Shown piece after piece: positions 25,975 through 34,740 of a DNA stretch of 64,000 bases. The stretch lies in NCBI RefSeq assembly GCF_900103665.1, contig NZ_FNGY01000006.1, positions 372,001 through 436,000 on the forward strand, written 5' to 3'. This stretch comes from Pedobacter steynii. GTDB taxonomy: Bacteria; Bacteroidota; Bacteroidia; Sphingobacteriales; Sphingobacteriaceae. Positions within the stretch are counted from its first letter, which is position 1; each line of letters begins with the position of its first letter. The notes under the pieces were generated by a model. That model saw nothing but the letters and a program-made list of their open reading frames with translations. It did no database searches and was not told where the DNA came from. The position numbers and the translations under genes were made by a program.

Positions 25975-26805
25975 TTAAATACCTGATCTGATCAGCAGGA
26001 GTTTATAGTCTTCTATCTCAGTGGCTCTATATTGGTTTGCAATGGGGATATCTTTCAGGTCAAGCTGCAGCGTATTATGCTCCTTAATATTCCATTTTCC
26101 AATGCCTTGCAGGCTATCAATGCCTGTATTGCTAAGCAGGGATTTATGGCCGGTTCTATAGTTTTGAACCTGTTTATAGTCGAAAGCCTGATCGGCTTTA
26201 AAAGTTAGGCTGATGTCCCTGCGGCTGATGGCTTCTGGCAGATTGCCAGGACTTGTATGGAGGGAGTAGTTGTCGGTTAATGCGCTATAACTGTTGTAAA
26301 ATGTCTGGCATTTTCTGGTCTTACAACGGCTATTAAAATCACTCCTGATGAGATAGAGCGTATCTGCATTTTTAGTAGCACTCAGTTTCCATGTTTTATT
26401 TTTTAGTAAAGCCAAAAGGTCAAACTGCTGATCCGTTTTTTTGAGGAAAAGTGTATCTACATTGTATTTTGCACCTCTGCGATTTCCACCGCCATATCGG
26501 TTGAACGTATAAATTTCATCAGGCTCAAAGCCCTCTTTTTCAATTCTTTCCATCACCATTAAAGGAGGGGCTTCCATGATGAACATCTCTGAGAGTAAGA
26601 ATTTGTGATATCGTCGCTCCGGGAGTAAGAAGGAACCGTCTTTTGCCGTAGTGGTCTCGCCTACCTTGCAGTTGACCAACGGCTTGCGATTGTAATCCAT
26701 GATGATCCCACGGATTTCAGGTCTTGCCAACCTGGAGACACAAGCAGGTAATGATAGCGTAAATAAGATCAGAACAATATTTAAGGGGATTTTTTTTGAT
26801 GTCAT
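25975..26805 (-). CDS. lipoprotein with carboxypeptidase-like regulatory beta domain
   Basis: 276 residues from ATG 26805, which opens the lipoprotein signal (IPLNIVLILFTLSLPACVSRL). The next ~80 residues (RPEIRGIIMDYNRKPLVNCKVGETTTAKDGSFLLPERRYHKFL) match a carboxypeptidase regulatory-like beta sandwich. The remaining ~170 residues are beta-rich and unrecognised (GKWNIKEHNTLQLDLKDIP resembles a lipocalin/copper-resistance-like barrel). Probably a periplasm- or surface-exposed structural protein. Function unknown. Confidence 0.75.
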   Translation of the reverse strand: MTSKKIPLNIVLILFTLSLPACVSRLARPEIRGIIMDYNRKPLVNCKVGETTTAKDGSFLLPERRYHKFLLSEMFIMEAPPLMVMERIEKEGFEPDEIYTFNRYGGGNRRGAKYNVDTLFLKKTDQQFDLLALLKNKTWKLSATKNADTLYLIRSDFNSRCKTRKCQTFYNSYSALTDNYSLHTSPGNLPEAISRRDISLTFKADQAFDYKQVQNYRTGHKSLLSNTGIDSLQGIGKWNIKEHNTLQLDLKDIPIANQYRATEIEDYKLLLIRSGI

Positions 26806-26982
26806 TTTGAGTGATAACGCCTGAGCTGATCCGGCACATGACCATGGCAAATATAAGGTTAATGAAGAAGTAATGTATTTCTTTTTTTATTGTGAAGACC
26901 TAAAAGAAACTGTGGTGATATAAAATGTGTCATATTTTCATAGATGGTGCTGGAATTAATTTTAGTGAAAAAAAATAATAGT

Positions 26983-26990
26983 TATGTTTG
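26983..26990 (+). promoter_or_regulatory. -7 promoter element for the 27015 lipoprotein gene
   Basis: TATGTTTG fits the Bacteroidota TAnnTTTG element; the matching -33 box upstream is weak (TTTA at 26961-26964). Confidence 0.4.
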
Positions 26991-27014
26991 TTACACACAC
27001 AAATAAATAAGCAA

Positions 27015-27761
27015 ATGAAAAAATTACAACTAATTCTGCCGGTGGCCCTGGTTTTACTGGCCAGCTCCTGCAAAAAAAACAATGCGGTAACTATCCCTGA
27101 GTTGGTAGCCACCAAAAAACATTTCGCTTCTGATAGCAGCTCCTTTACCATCAATGGGAAAAATTATAGTTTCAGTCATAATGCATCAACTACAAGAGGT
27201 GCAGGGAATAGGGGCACGAATATGAAGTTGAGTACAAAAGATGGCGATTGGAGCATTAGCAACGGTCATGATTATTGGGTTGGAGCCGTCGATTCAGTTC
27301 AGTTTTACAAATTCTATGAAAATTATCTGGACAACGCTAATGGGTCAATTACATTTTCATTTATAAAAAACTATAAAAGAACAAGTTTAGATAAAAATGG
27401 ATTGTTGTATGCCCCTAAACTGGTGACTGAGGTGATTACTTTGGGTGATAAGAACTATGCATTAGATTTTGAAAGAGAAGGAAAAGATGAGGGCATCGCC
27501 ATAAATTTATACTTGAACGGACAAACTTTGACCTCTTATAGCCCTTTGCTGATTCGTATTCCTTCATCATTGGGCACGGAAAGCCAACGTGATTCAAAGT
27601 TCAAAGTTCTTAAAATTGAAGAGGTCAAAGACACGGATTTTATACGGATAGAGGCGGTTTTTGAAGGTAATCTATTTGATAAGAATGAAAAACCTGTTAA
27701 AATTACGGATGGATTTGTAAGACTTACGGTATTGAAATACGGAGGACTCTTTCGATCATAA
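27015..27761 (+). CDS. lipoprotein of unknown function
   Basis: 248 residues from ATG 27015, which opens a lipoprotein signal (LILPVALVLLASSCKKNN). The mature protein is beta-rich: SSFTINGKNYSFSHNASTTRG, GHDYWVGAVDSVQFYKFYENYLD, then GTESQRDSKFKVLKIEEVKD and FVRLTVLKYGGLF. It resembles the small beta-sandwich lipoproteins common in Bacteroidota but matches no family with confidence. A -7 element lies 25 bp upstream. Confidence 0.75.
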   Translation: MKKLQLILPVALVLLASSCKKNNAVTIPELVATKKHFASDSSSFTINGKNYSFSHNASTTRGAGNRGTNMKLSTKDGDWSISNGHDYWVGAVDSVQFYKFYENYLDNANGSITFSFIKNYKRTSLDKNGLLYAPKLVTEVITLGDKNYALDFEREGKDEGIAINLYLNGQTLTSYSPLLIRIPSSLGTESQRDSKFKVLKIEEVKDTDFIRIEAVFEGNLFDKNEKPVKITDGFVRLTVLKYGGLFRS

Positions 27762-27978
27762 TCTTTTTATATCAGATGAAACCAACCTTAGGAGAATGTA
27801 AATGCCTATGAAAATTGGCTTGTATATCATTGTTGGTTGGGTCTTTTAGGGCCAAAAAATAAAAAATCTCTATTTATTCGTCATTTTTAACACAATTTAA
27901 CACTTTTTCTTACAACGATGTTGTAAATTTAGTTCTGAATTTAATCAGGGATGAATTAAGTTTAGTTAATTTAAGTAT

Positions 27979-28009
27979 ACGGGTGAGCAACTGATTACTG
28001 CTTGCCCGT
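27979..28009 (+). terminator. hairpin in the 27762-28152 gap, possible terminator
   Basis: ACGGGTGAGCA at 27979-27989 pairs with TGCTTGCCCGT at 27999-28009 (one G-T pair), followed by a pyrimidine-rich tract. The 391-bp gap is otherwise gene-free. Confidence 0.5.
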
Positions 28010-28098
28010 TGCTATTTCTTTCTTTTCCCCTTTCTTTCTGTTTCTCCTTTAATGCCCAGGTGGGCAATAGGCATAGCTATAGCATATAACTTTATTCT

Positions 28099-28130
28099 TT
28101 TGGAATGTTTATTCCATTTGTGTAGGTTTG
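28099..28130 (+). promoter_or_regulatory. tetR-type gene promoter with palindromic operator inside the spacer
   Basis: TTTG at 28099-28102 and TAGGTTTG at 28123-28130 (20-bp spacer) form a near-consensus promoter. The palindrome TGGAATGTTTATTCCA at 28101-28116 lies within the spacer, so a bound repressor would block RNA polymerase. The same GGAAT-N4-ATTCC lies before the MFS gene (28733-28746). Confidence 0.75.
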
Positions 28131-28152
28131 TAGCTCAAAGAAGAATAAGGGC

Positions 28153-28710
28153 ATGAATAAGAAAGAGCAGATCTTAAAAGCGACATTGAAATTAATCGTA
28201 GAAAAGGGGATTGAATCCACACCAATGTCGGAAATTGCAAAGGCGGCTGATACTGGTATGGGAGCCATTTATAATCACTTTCCTAATAAAGAATCGCTGA
28301 TCAGTGCGTTGTATTTTTATTTAAAGGCCAAGGAGTCTGCCATCATCATGGAAGGATATGATCCTTCTTTGCCCGTAAAACAGCGTTTTATATGGTTGTG
28401 GAAAAAGATGATCAATTATTTTATGGCTGAACCCATGGATTTTACGTTTTTGGAGCAGTTCTATTATTCTCCTGCAATAGACCCAAAAGCAAAACATGAA
28501 GGTAGTCTGTACGTCAGTGTGCTGGATTCGGTGTATTTAGATGGCCAGAAGCAACAGATCATAAAGGATGGAAATGTGAAAGAATGGATCGGATTTACAA
28601 GTGGTTCCCTGGTTTCCCTCGTTAAATTGCACCATAGCAATTACATCTGTTTGCAAGATGAAAGTATCGATAACTACATTCAGGCAGCCTGGGATGCCAT
28701 AAGAAGCTAA
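28153..28710 (+). CDS. TetR-family transcriptional regulator
   Basis: 185 residues. The N-terminal HTH is textbook TetR: KEQILKATLKLIVEKGIESTPMSEIAKAADTGMGAIYNHFPNKESLISALY. The ligand-binding part is helical with a few aromatic residues (FTFLEQFYYSPAIDP). It is followed 62 bp later by an MFS exporter gene. Both carry the same palindrome GGAAT-N4-ATTCC in front of them, one in this gene's promoter spacer, so autoregulation and control of the exporter are likely. The ligand is unknown. Confidence 0.9.
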   Translation: MNKKEQILKATLKLIVEKGIESTPMSEIAKAADTGMGAIYNHFPNKESLISALYFYLKAKESAIIMEGYDPSLPVKQRFIWLWKKMINYFMAEPMDFTFLEQFYYSPAIDPKAKHEGSLYVSVLDSVYLDGQKQQIIKDGNVKEWIGFTSGSLVSLVKLHHSNYICLQDESIDNYIQAAWDAIRS

Positions 28711-28732
28711 ACTAAAATTTTAACGTAAAAAC

Positions 28733-28760
28733 GGAATAATCATTCCACTTGGGTGGTTTG
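28733..28760 (+). promoter_or_regulatory. operator and -7-like element before the MFS gene
   Basis: The palindrome GGAATAATCATTCC at 28733-28746 matches the TetR-gene operator in arms and spacing. The sequence after it (CTTGGGTGGTTTG, 28748-28760) also resembles the sequence after the first site. A TAnnTTTG-like element (GTGGTTTG) lies at 28753-28760. Confidence 0.65.
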
Positions 28761-28772
28761 GCATGGATAACT

Positions 28773-29954
28773 ATGAAAAATAAAATAGCTTACCTGGGCT
28801 GTCTGAGCCTGATAGGAATGATCACCACAGAGTTTGGTGTAATTGGAATACTCCCGCAAATCGCCAGTCATTACCAGATCAGTATTGATCAGGCGGGGAT
28901 GTTGCTCAGTGCTTACGCGATAGTGGTTGCACTGGCAGGACCTTTCATGACGATGTTTGCTTCCGGTTTTAACCGGAAAACCCTAATGGCAACAACCATG
29001 GCCATCTTTCTCCTTACCGGCATTGTTTCTGCGATGGCACCTCCTTTTTGGTTATTGATGACGGTCAGGGTACTGCCGGCCTTTCTGCATCCGGTATTGG
29101 TTGCTACTGCAGTGGCTGCGGCAACCAGCAATGCGGATCAAAAGGAGGCACATCAAATGATGGCCATCGTAATTGGCGGGATAGGGATTGCAACAATTAC
29201 CACAGTTCCTTTTGCAACTTACCTCGCTGGTGCTTTCCACAATTGGCAAGCTTCTTTTGTATTACAGGCCGCAATTAGCCTGACGATCCTGATCTTAATC
29301 TTACTGCTCCTGCCTTCCTTACCTGTAGCGGAAAAGAAATCCTATCGCTCACAGCTCATGATTCTCAAAAAGCCGGTCTTTCTTGCCACTGCCTTATGCT
29401 CATTTTTGATGATCGGTGCTATTTTTAGTACTTACAGCTATTTTGCAGACTATCTGAGCAAGGTAAATGGGATGGATGAAAAAACAATCAGCCTCATGTT
29501 GTTCTTATTCGGATTAACCGGAATTGCCGGGAATTTCATTGCCGGAAAAATGCTGACAAAAAACATCAGCCGAACTACGTTGATCTTTCTGTCTGGTCTT
29601 ATGGCAATCGCTGTTTTTCTCTATTTCTCTGGCCCAATGTCCATTTTAACGGTACTTGTTATTGCGGTATGGGGCTTCCTGCAAACACCATGTTTTTTAA
29701 CTTCCCAGGCTTACATGATCGAAACAGCACCTGAAGCACCAGAATTTGCCAATAGCATTTCTATCTCTTTCGGCAATCTGGGCATCTCTGTAGGTACCAT
29801 TATAGGTGGCTTGTCCATCTCTTCCAAGGGTGTACAAAGCACACCGCTGGTAATGCTGTTTTTTGCCGGTGCCGCATTGCTGATGATGCTGATCAAAACA
29901 ATGCTGGAATCCAGGGGGAGAAATGCCGCAGCTCATTTAAGAGATCAGAATTGA
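28773..29954 (+). CDS. MFS transporter (DHA1-like exporter)
   Basis: 393 residues from ATG 28773; the TTG extension to 28749 would overlap the promoter. Twelve predicted helices, with the MFS loop GFNRKTLMATTMAIFLLTGI between helices 2 and 3 and an EFGVIGILPQIA start as in AraJ/NepI-type sugar or drug exporters. Inner membrane, proton-coupled efflux is expected. Directly downstream of the TetR gene and preceded by the same operator palindrome, so it is the repressor's likely target. Confidence 0.87.
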   Translation: MKNKIAYLGCLSLIGMITTEFGVIGILPQIASHYQISIDQAGMLLSAYAIVVALAGPFMTMFASGFNRKTLMATTMAIFLLTGIVSAMAPPFWLLMTVRVLPAFLHPVLVATAVAAATSNADQKEAHQMMAIVIGGIGIATITTVPFATYLAGAFHNWQASFVLQAAISLTILILILLLLPSLPVAEKKSYRSQLMILKKPVFLATALCSFLMIGAIFSTYSYFADYLSKVNGMDEKTISLMLFLFGLTGIAGNFIAGKMLTKNISRTTLIFLSGLMAIAVFLYFSGPMSILTVLVIAVWGFLQTPCFLTSQAYMIETAPEAPEFANSISISFGNLGISVGTIIGGLSISSKGVQSTPLVMLFFAGAALLMMLIKTMLESRGRNAAAHLRDQN

Positions 29955-30184
29955 GGGGTACAATCCGATCTCAAACAGACAGGCCGGGGTATTGTGGTAA
30001 TGATCGGGAAGGCTCTGCTCTGATACTGCCATTGGCAGGCTGGCGAGAAATAAAATAAGTCAATTTTAAAAAATATAAAGAAATATTCGTTGACCTTATG
30101 GAAAGCAAATAGAACTGGCATCCATATTATAAATGAGCGGGAAGCGATTTTATAGTATGGTGTTAACTTCTAAATTTTAAAGCA

Positions 30185-31003
30185 ATGTTAGGTTCGAAAA
30201 TCGATTTATTTGGCAATGACTGGCTTGATGTAGTATTTGATCAGAAAAACAAAACTTATGGGGCTTATCAGCTTCGCAGGGAAAGCAATTCAAATACAGC
30301 TAAAGCACTCCTGATGGCAGGAACACTTTTTATCCTGTTTTTCTTAGCTCCTAAGATCATGAGTCTGATTAAAGGACAAAATACGATAGATGATCCTGTG
30401 GAAAGACAAGTGACCGTGGCGATTCAACCCCCACCGGCAGTAAATCCAGAAACGCCACTTCCAAAGACTATTGAACCACCTAAAGCAAGGGAGGCCCATG
30501 TTAAATTTCCACCTCCGATAGTAGTAGACAGACCGGTTGATGATGATCCGGTAATGATCAAGGACCTTGCAACAGCAAATCCGGGGCAGAAAACGATTGA
30601 AGGTGATATTGAAGGTGATATTGTGATTAACGTTACCCCTGGTGAAGGACCGAAACAAAAGGCCATTACAGAAGATAAAACGGTCTATGAGTTTAGGGCA
30701 CTGGAAGTTCAACCCATTTTTCCGGGAGGAATGGATAAATTTTATAACTACCTGTCTAAAGCCATCAGGTACCCGGCACCTGCTCAGGAAAGCGGGATAC
30801 AGGGAAAGGTATTTGTATCTTTTATTATTGAAACAAATGGTACGCTAACTGATCTTAAAGTAGATCGAAAACTAGGTTTCGGTACAGATGAGGAAGCACT
30901 GAGGGTATTAAAAGCCAGCCCGAGATGGATCCCTGGTATTCAGAACGGAAGGGCAGTCCGCGTAAGATATAATATTCCAATCAGTTTCTCATTGGCTCAA
31001 TAA
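30185..31003 (+). CDS. energy transducer TonB
   Basis: 272 residues. It has the Bacteroidota TonB opening (DLFGNDWLDVVFDQKNKTYGAYQLRRESN), one membrane helix near residues 40-58, a Pro-rich periplasmic spacer (QPPPAVNPETPLPKTIEPPK) and the C-terminal TonB domain (FIIETNGTLTDLKVDRKLGFGTDEEALRVLKASPRWIPG). It links the proton-motive force to outer-membrane receptors. No ExbB/ExbD lie beside it, so it probably works with a complex encoded elsewhere. Ends at a strong terminator. Confidence 0.92.
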   Translation: MLGSKIDLFGNDWLDVVFDQKNKTYGAYQLRRESNSNTAKALLMAGTLFILFFLAPKIMSLIKGQNTIDDPVERQVTVAIQPPPAVNPETPLPKTIEPPKAREAHVKFPPPIVVDRPVDDDPVMIKDLATANPGQKTIEGDIEGDIVINVTPGEGPKQKAITEDKTVYEFRALEVQPIFPGGMDKFYNYLSKAIRYPAPAQESGIQGKVFVSFIIETNGTLTDLKVDRKLGFGTDEEALRVLKASPRWIPGIQNGRAVRVRYNIPISFSLAQ

Positions 31004-31018
31004 GAACTTATAGAAGAG

Positions 31019-31056
31019 AAAGGGGCAGTATTTATTAAGATGCTGCCCCTTTTTTT
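31019..31056. terminator. terminator between the tonB-type gene and the convergent small gene
   Basis: AAGGGGCAGTAT at 31020-31031 pairs with ATGCTGCCCCTT at about 31040-31051 (one mismatch), followed by seven T. The minus-strand small gene ends inside its right edge. Confidence 0.85.
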
Positions 31057-31240
31057 ATTTCTGGTTATCGCCGTCCTGACTACCTTCATTTGCATTGATC
31101 CCATGATCGTCCAATGCTTTATTGTAACCTAAAGAATGTTTGATTCCACCCCAGGCAGTTAACATTAAAATGATGTCCTCGTCTTTCAATGGTCCGTTAA
31201 CCTGACTTTTACAATAATCTAAAAATTCGTTTTCCGTCAT
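31055..31240 (-). CDS. small hypothetical protein
   Basis: 61 residues: MTENEFLDYCKSQVNGPLKD, then EDIILMLTAWGGIKHSLGYNKALDD and a polar tail. No signal or known motif. It starts 42 bp after the AraC gene stop on the same strand and ends in the terminator shared with the tonB-type gene. Length is close to the lower limit for trust, but the amino-acid composition looks normal and the position fits a real gene. Confidence 0.6.
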   Translation of the reverse strand: MTENEFLDYCKSQVNGPLKDEDIILMLTAWGGIKHSLGYNKALDDHGINANEGSQDGDNQK

Positions 31241-31282
31241 ACCGCAAAATTAGGAATTGCATTTAAATCTGAGGCATAAAGA

Positions 31283-32191
31283 CTACCTTAAAACATTCCT
31301 GTTTTTGTACTGACTGGGAGAGATGCCCATAATATTGCTAAACAACCTTGAAAAGTAATACTGATCTGAGTAACCCAGTTCTGCCGCGATTTCTTTAATC
31401 AGCTTATTGCCGGAATATAACTCCTGACAAGCCTTTTGGATCTTAAGCTGGTTGAAATAGTCAATAGGGGAATGTCCGGTGCTGTGCCTGAAAATATTAG
31501 ATAGGTGTGAAACAGAACATCCTGATGCAGCAGCCAGTTCGGCAATGCTAACTGATCTGTTGAGGTGCTGTTTCATATTTTCCACTGCCTTCTGTACAAT
31601 CAGGTCATGAGGGTTTGTTGTTTCTTTGCGGATCAGAGATCCATGCTGAAAGAAAAACAGCGTCAGAAAATTGACAAATAATAAGTTCACATAAACCAGG
31701 TATTGTGTACTATATCCCTGCTCCAGCGTCTGGAACATCTCGTCGAACAATGCAATCGCCTCCGGCCCGTAAGCAAAGGATTTTGGAAGGAAAGATTGTT
31801 TAGTGAAGGAAAGCGTGTTTAAGCCGGATAATCCATCTCCTCCAAATTTTACCCAATAAATGCTCCATGGATCATGTTCAGAAGCACCATATTCATGTTC
31901 GGTATGCTGGGGCAATATCATAAAAGCGTTCTGGCTCAGGATATGCTTTTCTCCGTCTAATATTACCCATCCTTCACCTTTCAGGCAATAGATGAGAATG
32001 TTTTCCGGACTTCCTTTCCTTCGGTATGTATGGTGATTTAAGGCCTCAGGATAATACCCGAGATCGGTCAGGTAAAGCCCGTTGAGAAATACCCCGGTGG
32101 TCTTATGCTGTCTGATGATCTGTGGTGGAATGACGATGATTTTCCGCCCTTCCCCATGCCAGTAGTTTTTTGGAATCCCTGTTTTTGTCAT
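31283..32191 (-). CDS. AraC-family transcriptional regulator, fucose module 2
   Basis: 302 residues. Cupin domain (NILIYCLKGEGWVILDGEKH, then DPWSIYWVKFGGDGLSGLN) and C-terminal AraC HTH pair (SIAELAAASGCSVSHLSNIFRHSTGHSPIDY; IKEIAAELGYSDQYYFSRLFSNIMGISPSQYK). It is paralogous along its whole length to the regulator at 6709-7626 and, like it, is divergent from a GH29 gene. It probably controls the five-gene run downstream of 32299. Confidence 0.9.
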   Translation of the reverse strand: MTKTGIPKNYWHGEGRKIIVIPPQIIRQHKTTGVFLNGLYLTDLGYYPEALNHHTYRRKGSPENILIYCLKGEGWVILDGEKHILSQNAFMILPQHTEHEYGASEHDPWSIYWVKFGGDGLSGLNTLSFTKQSFLPKSFAYGPEAIALFDEMFQTLEQGYSTQYLVYVNLLFVNFLTLFFFQHGSLIRKETTNPHDLIVQKAVENMKQHLNRSVSIAELAAASGCSVSHLSNIFRHSTGHSPIDYFNQLKIQKACQELYSGNKLIKEIAAELGYSDQYYFSRLFSNIMGISPSQYKNRNVLR

Positions 32192-32298
32192 TAAGGGTAA
32201 AGTTTGTAAAATAATCCATCACTTTTATAAAATCCTCTATTTTTCGGAGATGAACTTAGTAATAACTTGGACTCAGATAAGAAATAAGATAAATTGAT

Positions 32299-33774
32299 AT
32301 GAAACCAAACCTGATCAGATGCCTGTGTACTGTGAAGATCCTGATCCTGCTGTATTGTTCAGCGCATGCACAATCTTATACTGCAGACTGGAAAAGTTTG
32401 GACCAAAGGCCGGTTCCGGAATGGTTTAAGGATGCCAAGTTTGGCGTTTTTATTACCTGGGGCCCTTATTCTCTCCCTGCTTATGCACCAAAAGGGCAAT
32501 ATGCGGAATGGTATCAATACTGGTTGCAGACGAATGCATTTAATGGGGCAGTGGCGAAATACCATAAAGAGGTGTTCGGCGATCAAAGTTATTATGATAT
32601 GGCAAAAAGTTTTAAGGCCGAATTGTATCAGCCGGAGGAATGGGCAAAGCTGATCGAGCAATCGGGTGCTAAATATGTGGTGCCGGTAGCGAAGCATCAT
32701 GACGGTTTTTGCTGGTGGCCAAATAAATATGCCAATGAAACCTGGGGTTTCCCCTGGAATGCAAAGGATATGGGCCCAAAGCGCGACCTGTTGGGAGAAT
32801 TGTTTGCAGCTTTAAAAAAGACCCGGGTAAAGGCAGGGGTCTATTTTTCCTGGTATGAATGGTTCAATCCTTTATATAAAGCCGACCCGGAAAAATATGC
32901 GTTGCAACATGCCATCCCACAGGCAAAAGATTTAATTGAAAGGTATCAGCCAGAGGTCTTTTGGACAGATGGTGATTGGGACCAGACCGATACTACCTGG
33001 CATGCCCCGGAATTTTTAAGCTGGCTTTATAATGAAAGCGCCATCAGGAAAACGGTCGTTACTTACGACCGCTATGGTAAAGGAACGAGGTTTAAGCATG
33101 GCAGTGTTTATACGCCGGAATACCAACCGGATATGGAGTTTGGGGACCATTACTTTGAAGAAAGCCGGGGAATCGGATTCTCTTATAGTTACAATAAGAT
33201 GGAAGATGCCTGGGATTATAACAGCCCACAGATATTGGTATTGTTATTAAGTGATCTGGTGAGCAGAGGGGGCAATCTTTTACTGGATATTGGTCCTGAT
33301 GGCTCAGGGAAAATCCCCGCTATTATGCAGGAAAGGCTGTTACAAATGGGCAGCTGGCTCAAAAAGAACGGAGAAGCGATCTATAATACCCGCAGATGGG
33401 AAAGGCCATGCCAGTGGAACGAAGGGAAACGCGATTATAAACCCGAAAGAACGCCTGGAGATTTTAAAGCAAATGGTGATTTTATGCTGAAAATGACCGT
33501 AGATCCGGCACCGGGATATGCAGTGAAAGAATGCTTTTTTACCTATAATCCGGTCAGCAAAAAAGTCTATGCCATCCTACCAAAATGGCCGCTGAACAAT
33601 CGGTTTATAATTAAAAAGATGAAAATGAAACCGAATAGCAAGGTTCAGCTGCTGGAAACAGGAGAATTGTTAAAATGGAAACAGGAAAAGGAAGATGTGG
33701 TTTTAACCTTCCCTGCATTTAACCCGAATCAGCACAAGAGCGAATATGCTTTTGCAGTAAGCATCACTACCTAG
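32299..33774 (+). CDS. secreted GH29 alpha-L-fucosidase
   Basis: 491 residues with a signal peptide (ending LLYCSAHAQS). GH29 features: KFGVFITWGPYSLPAYA near residue 48, VPVAKHHDGFCWWP near 132 and the nucleophile Asp224 in EVFWTDGDWD. C-terminal beta sandwich after GGNLLLDIGPDGSG. It starts the second fucose module and precedes the RraA-like gene by 4 bp. Longer than the first GH29 in the window and only moderately similar to it, so it may prefer a different fucosyl linkage. Confidence 0.92.
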   Translation: MKPNLIRCLCTVKILILLYCSAHAQSYTADWKSLDQRPVPEWFKDAKFGVFITWGPYSLPAYAPKGQYAEWYQYWLQTNAFNGAVAKYHKEVFGDQSYYDMAKSFKAELYQPEEWAKLIEQSGAKYVVPVAKHHDGFCWWPNKYANETWGFPWNAKDMGPKRDLLGELFAALKKTRVKAGVYFSWYEWFNPLYKADPEKYALQHAIPQAKDLIERYQPEVFWTDGDWDQTDTTWHAPEFLSWLYNESAIRKTVVTYDRYGKGTRFKHGSVYTPEYQPDMEFGDHYFEESRGIGFSYSYNKMEDAWDYNSPQILVLLLSDLVSRGGNLLLDIGPDGSGKIPAIMQERLLQMGSWLKKNGEAIYNTRRWERPCQWNEGKRDYKPERTPGDFKANGDFMLKMTVDPAPGYAVKECFFTYNPVSKKVYAILPKWPLNNRFIIKKMKMKPNSKVQLLETGELLKWKQEKEDVVLTFPAFNPNQHKSEYAFAVSITT

Positions 33775-33778
33775 AAAA

Positions 33779-34435
33779 ATGAAAAATATAAAAGAACTAA
33801 GCGAACGCCTGGAGAAATGTTATTCCGGAGCAGTATATGATGTCATGAGAAATATGGGATATCCGGATCAGTTGCTGCCCAATCACATTCGTCCCTTGAA
33901 CCTGCAACATAAAATTGCCGGTCCGGTATTTACTATCGCAGGAAAGATCGACCGGAGTCTGGACAAAGATACCTCTTTGTTGAAATGGTGTGAGATGTTG
34001 TCTAAGGCGCCTTCAGGACATATATTGGTTTGTCAGCCTAATGACGATACACTGGCGCACATGGGTGAGTTATCTGCGGAAACACTTACCTTTAAAGGAG
34101 TGATAGGGTACATTGTAGATGGTGGATGCAGGGATAGTTCGTTTATAGACCAGATTGGGTTCCCGGTGTATTGCAGTTATTATACGCCCAGGGATGTGGT
34201 GTCCGTATGGTCGGCCACAGAATTGGGAGGGAAGATCTGTATCGGTGAAGTCAGCATCTTCAGTGGAGATTTTGTGCTGGCAGACAGGGATGGCATTATC
34301 ATTATTCCTCAGGACCTGGTGTTAACGGTAATAGAAAAAACAGAAGAAGTACTGGCGACGGAGAATCTGGTACGAAAAGCAATTTTATCAGGGACAGATC
34401 CCGTAGATGCTTACCTGCAATTTAGAAAATTTTAA
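33779..34435 (+). CDS. RraA-family protein, candidate 2-keto-3-deoxyfuconate aldolase
   Basis: 218 residues of the RraA/HMG aldolase fold, without signal. Conserved features: SGAVYDVMRNMGYPDQLLP, HILVCQPNDDTLAHMGEL and the motif GYIVDGGCRDS that supplies the metal and pyruvate-binding Arg/Asp. Many family members are class II pyruvate aldolases. Placed between a fucosidase and a UxaA-type dehydratase, it is a plausible aldolase for a 2-keto-3-deoxy sugar acid (giving pyruvate plus lactaldehyde); that substrate is inferred from context only. Confidence 0.8.
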   Translation: MKNIKELSERLEKCYSGAVYDVMRNMGYPDQLLPNHIRPLNLQHKIAGPVFTIAGKIDRSLDKDTSLLKWCEMLSKAPSGHILVCQPNDDTLAHMGELSAETLTFKGVIGYIVDGGCRDSSFIDQIGFPVYCSYYTPRDVVSVWSATELGGKICIGEVSIFSGDFVLADRDGIIIIPQDLVLTVIEKTEEVLATENLVRKAILSGTDPVDAYLQFRKF

Positions 34436-34437
34436 AC

Positions 34438-34740
34438 ATGGCAAAACTCATTAAACTACACCCACTGGATAATGTTCTGATTGTTGTGGAAGAGATCGCC
34501 GCCGGGGAGCGATTGCTCATCAACGACAGCATGGTCTATATTCCCGATGCCATCGCGATCGGACATAAGGTTGCGGAAGTCTTTATCGAAGCGGGAGACA
34601 AGATCATTAAATATGGCGTATCCATCGGCTCGGCGACAACGAAAATTGCCATAGGAATGCATGTTCATCTCCACAATATGAAGAGCGACTACATTCCTAC
34701 TTACACCATAGAGAAATCTTTTAGAGAAACAAATGACTAA
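34438..34740 (+). CDS. UxaA-type SAF-domain subunit
   Basis: 100 residues. A SAF/antifreeze-like domain as found at the N-terminus of altronate/galactarate dehydratases (HPLDNVLIVVEEIAAGERLL, then AIAIGHKVAEVFIEAGDKIIKYGVSIGSATTKIAIGMHVHLHNM). In E. coli UxaA this module is fused to the catalytic part; here it is a separate gene overlapping the catalytic gene by 8 bp. The split arrangement recalls the two UxaA-type fragments in the Campylobacter jejuni fucose locus (from memory). Confidence 0.87.
   Translation: MAKLIKLHPLDNVLIVVEEIAAGERLLINDSMVYIPDAIAIGHKVAEVFIEAGDKIIKYGVSIGSATTKIAIGMHVHLHNMKSDYIPTYTIEKSFRETND

Noticed and set aside
30000..30180. Search for promoter or operator before the tonB-type gene
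   Set aside because: No TAnnTTTG with a matching upstream box and no palindrome of note.
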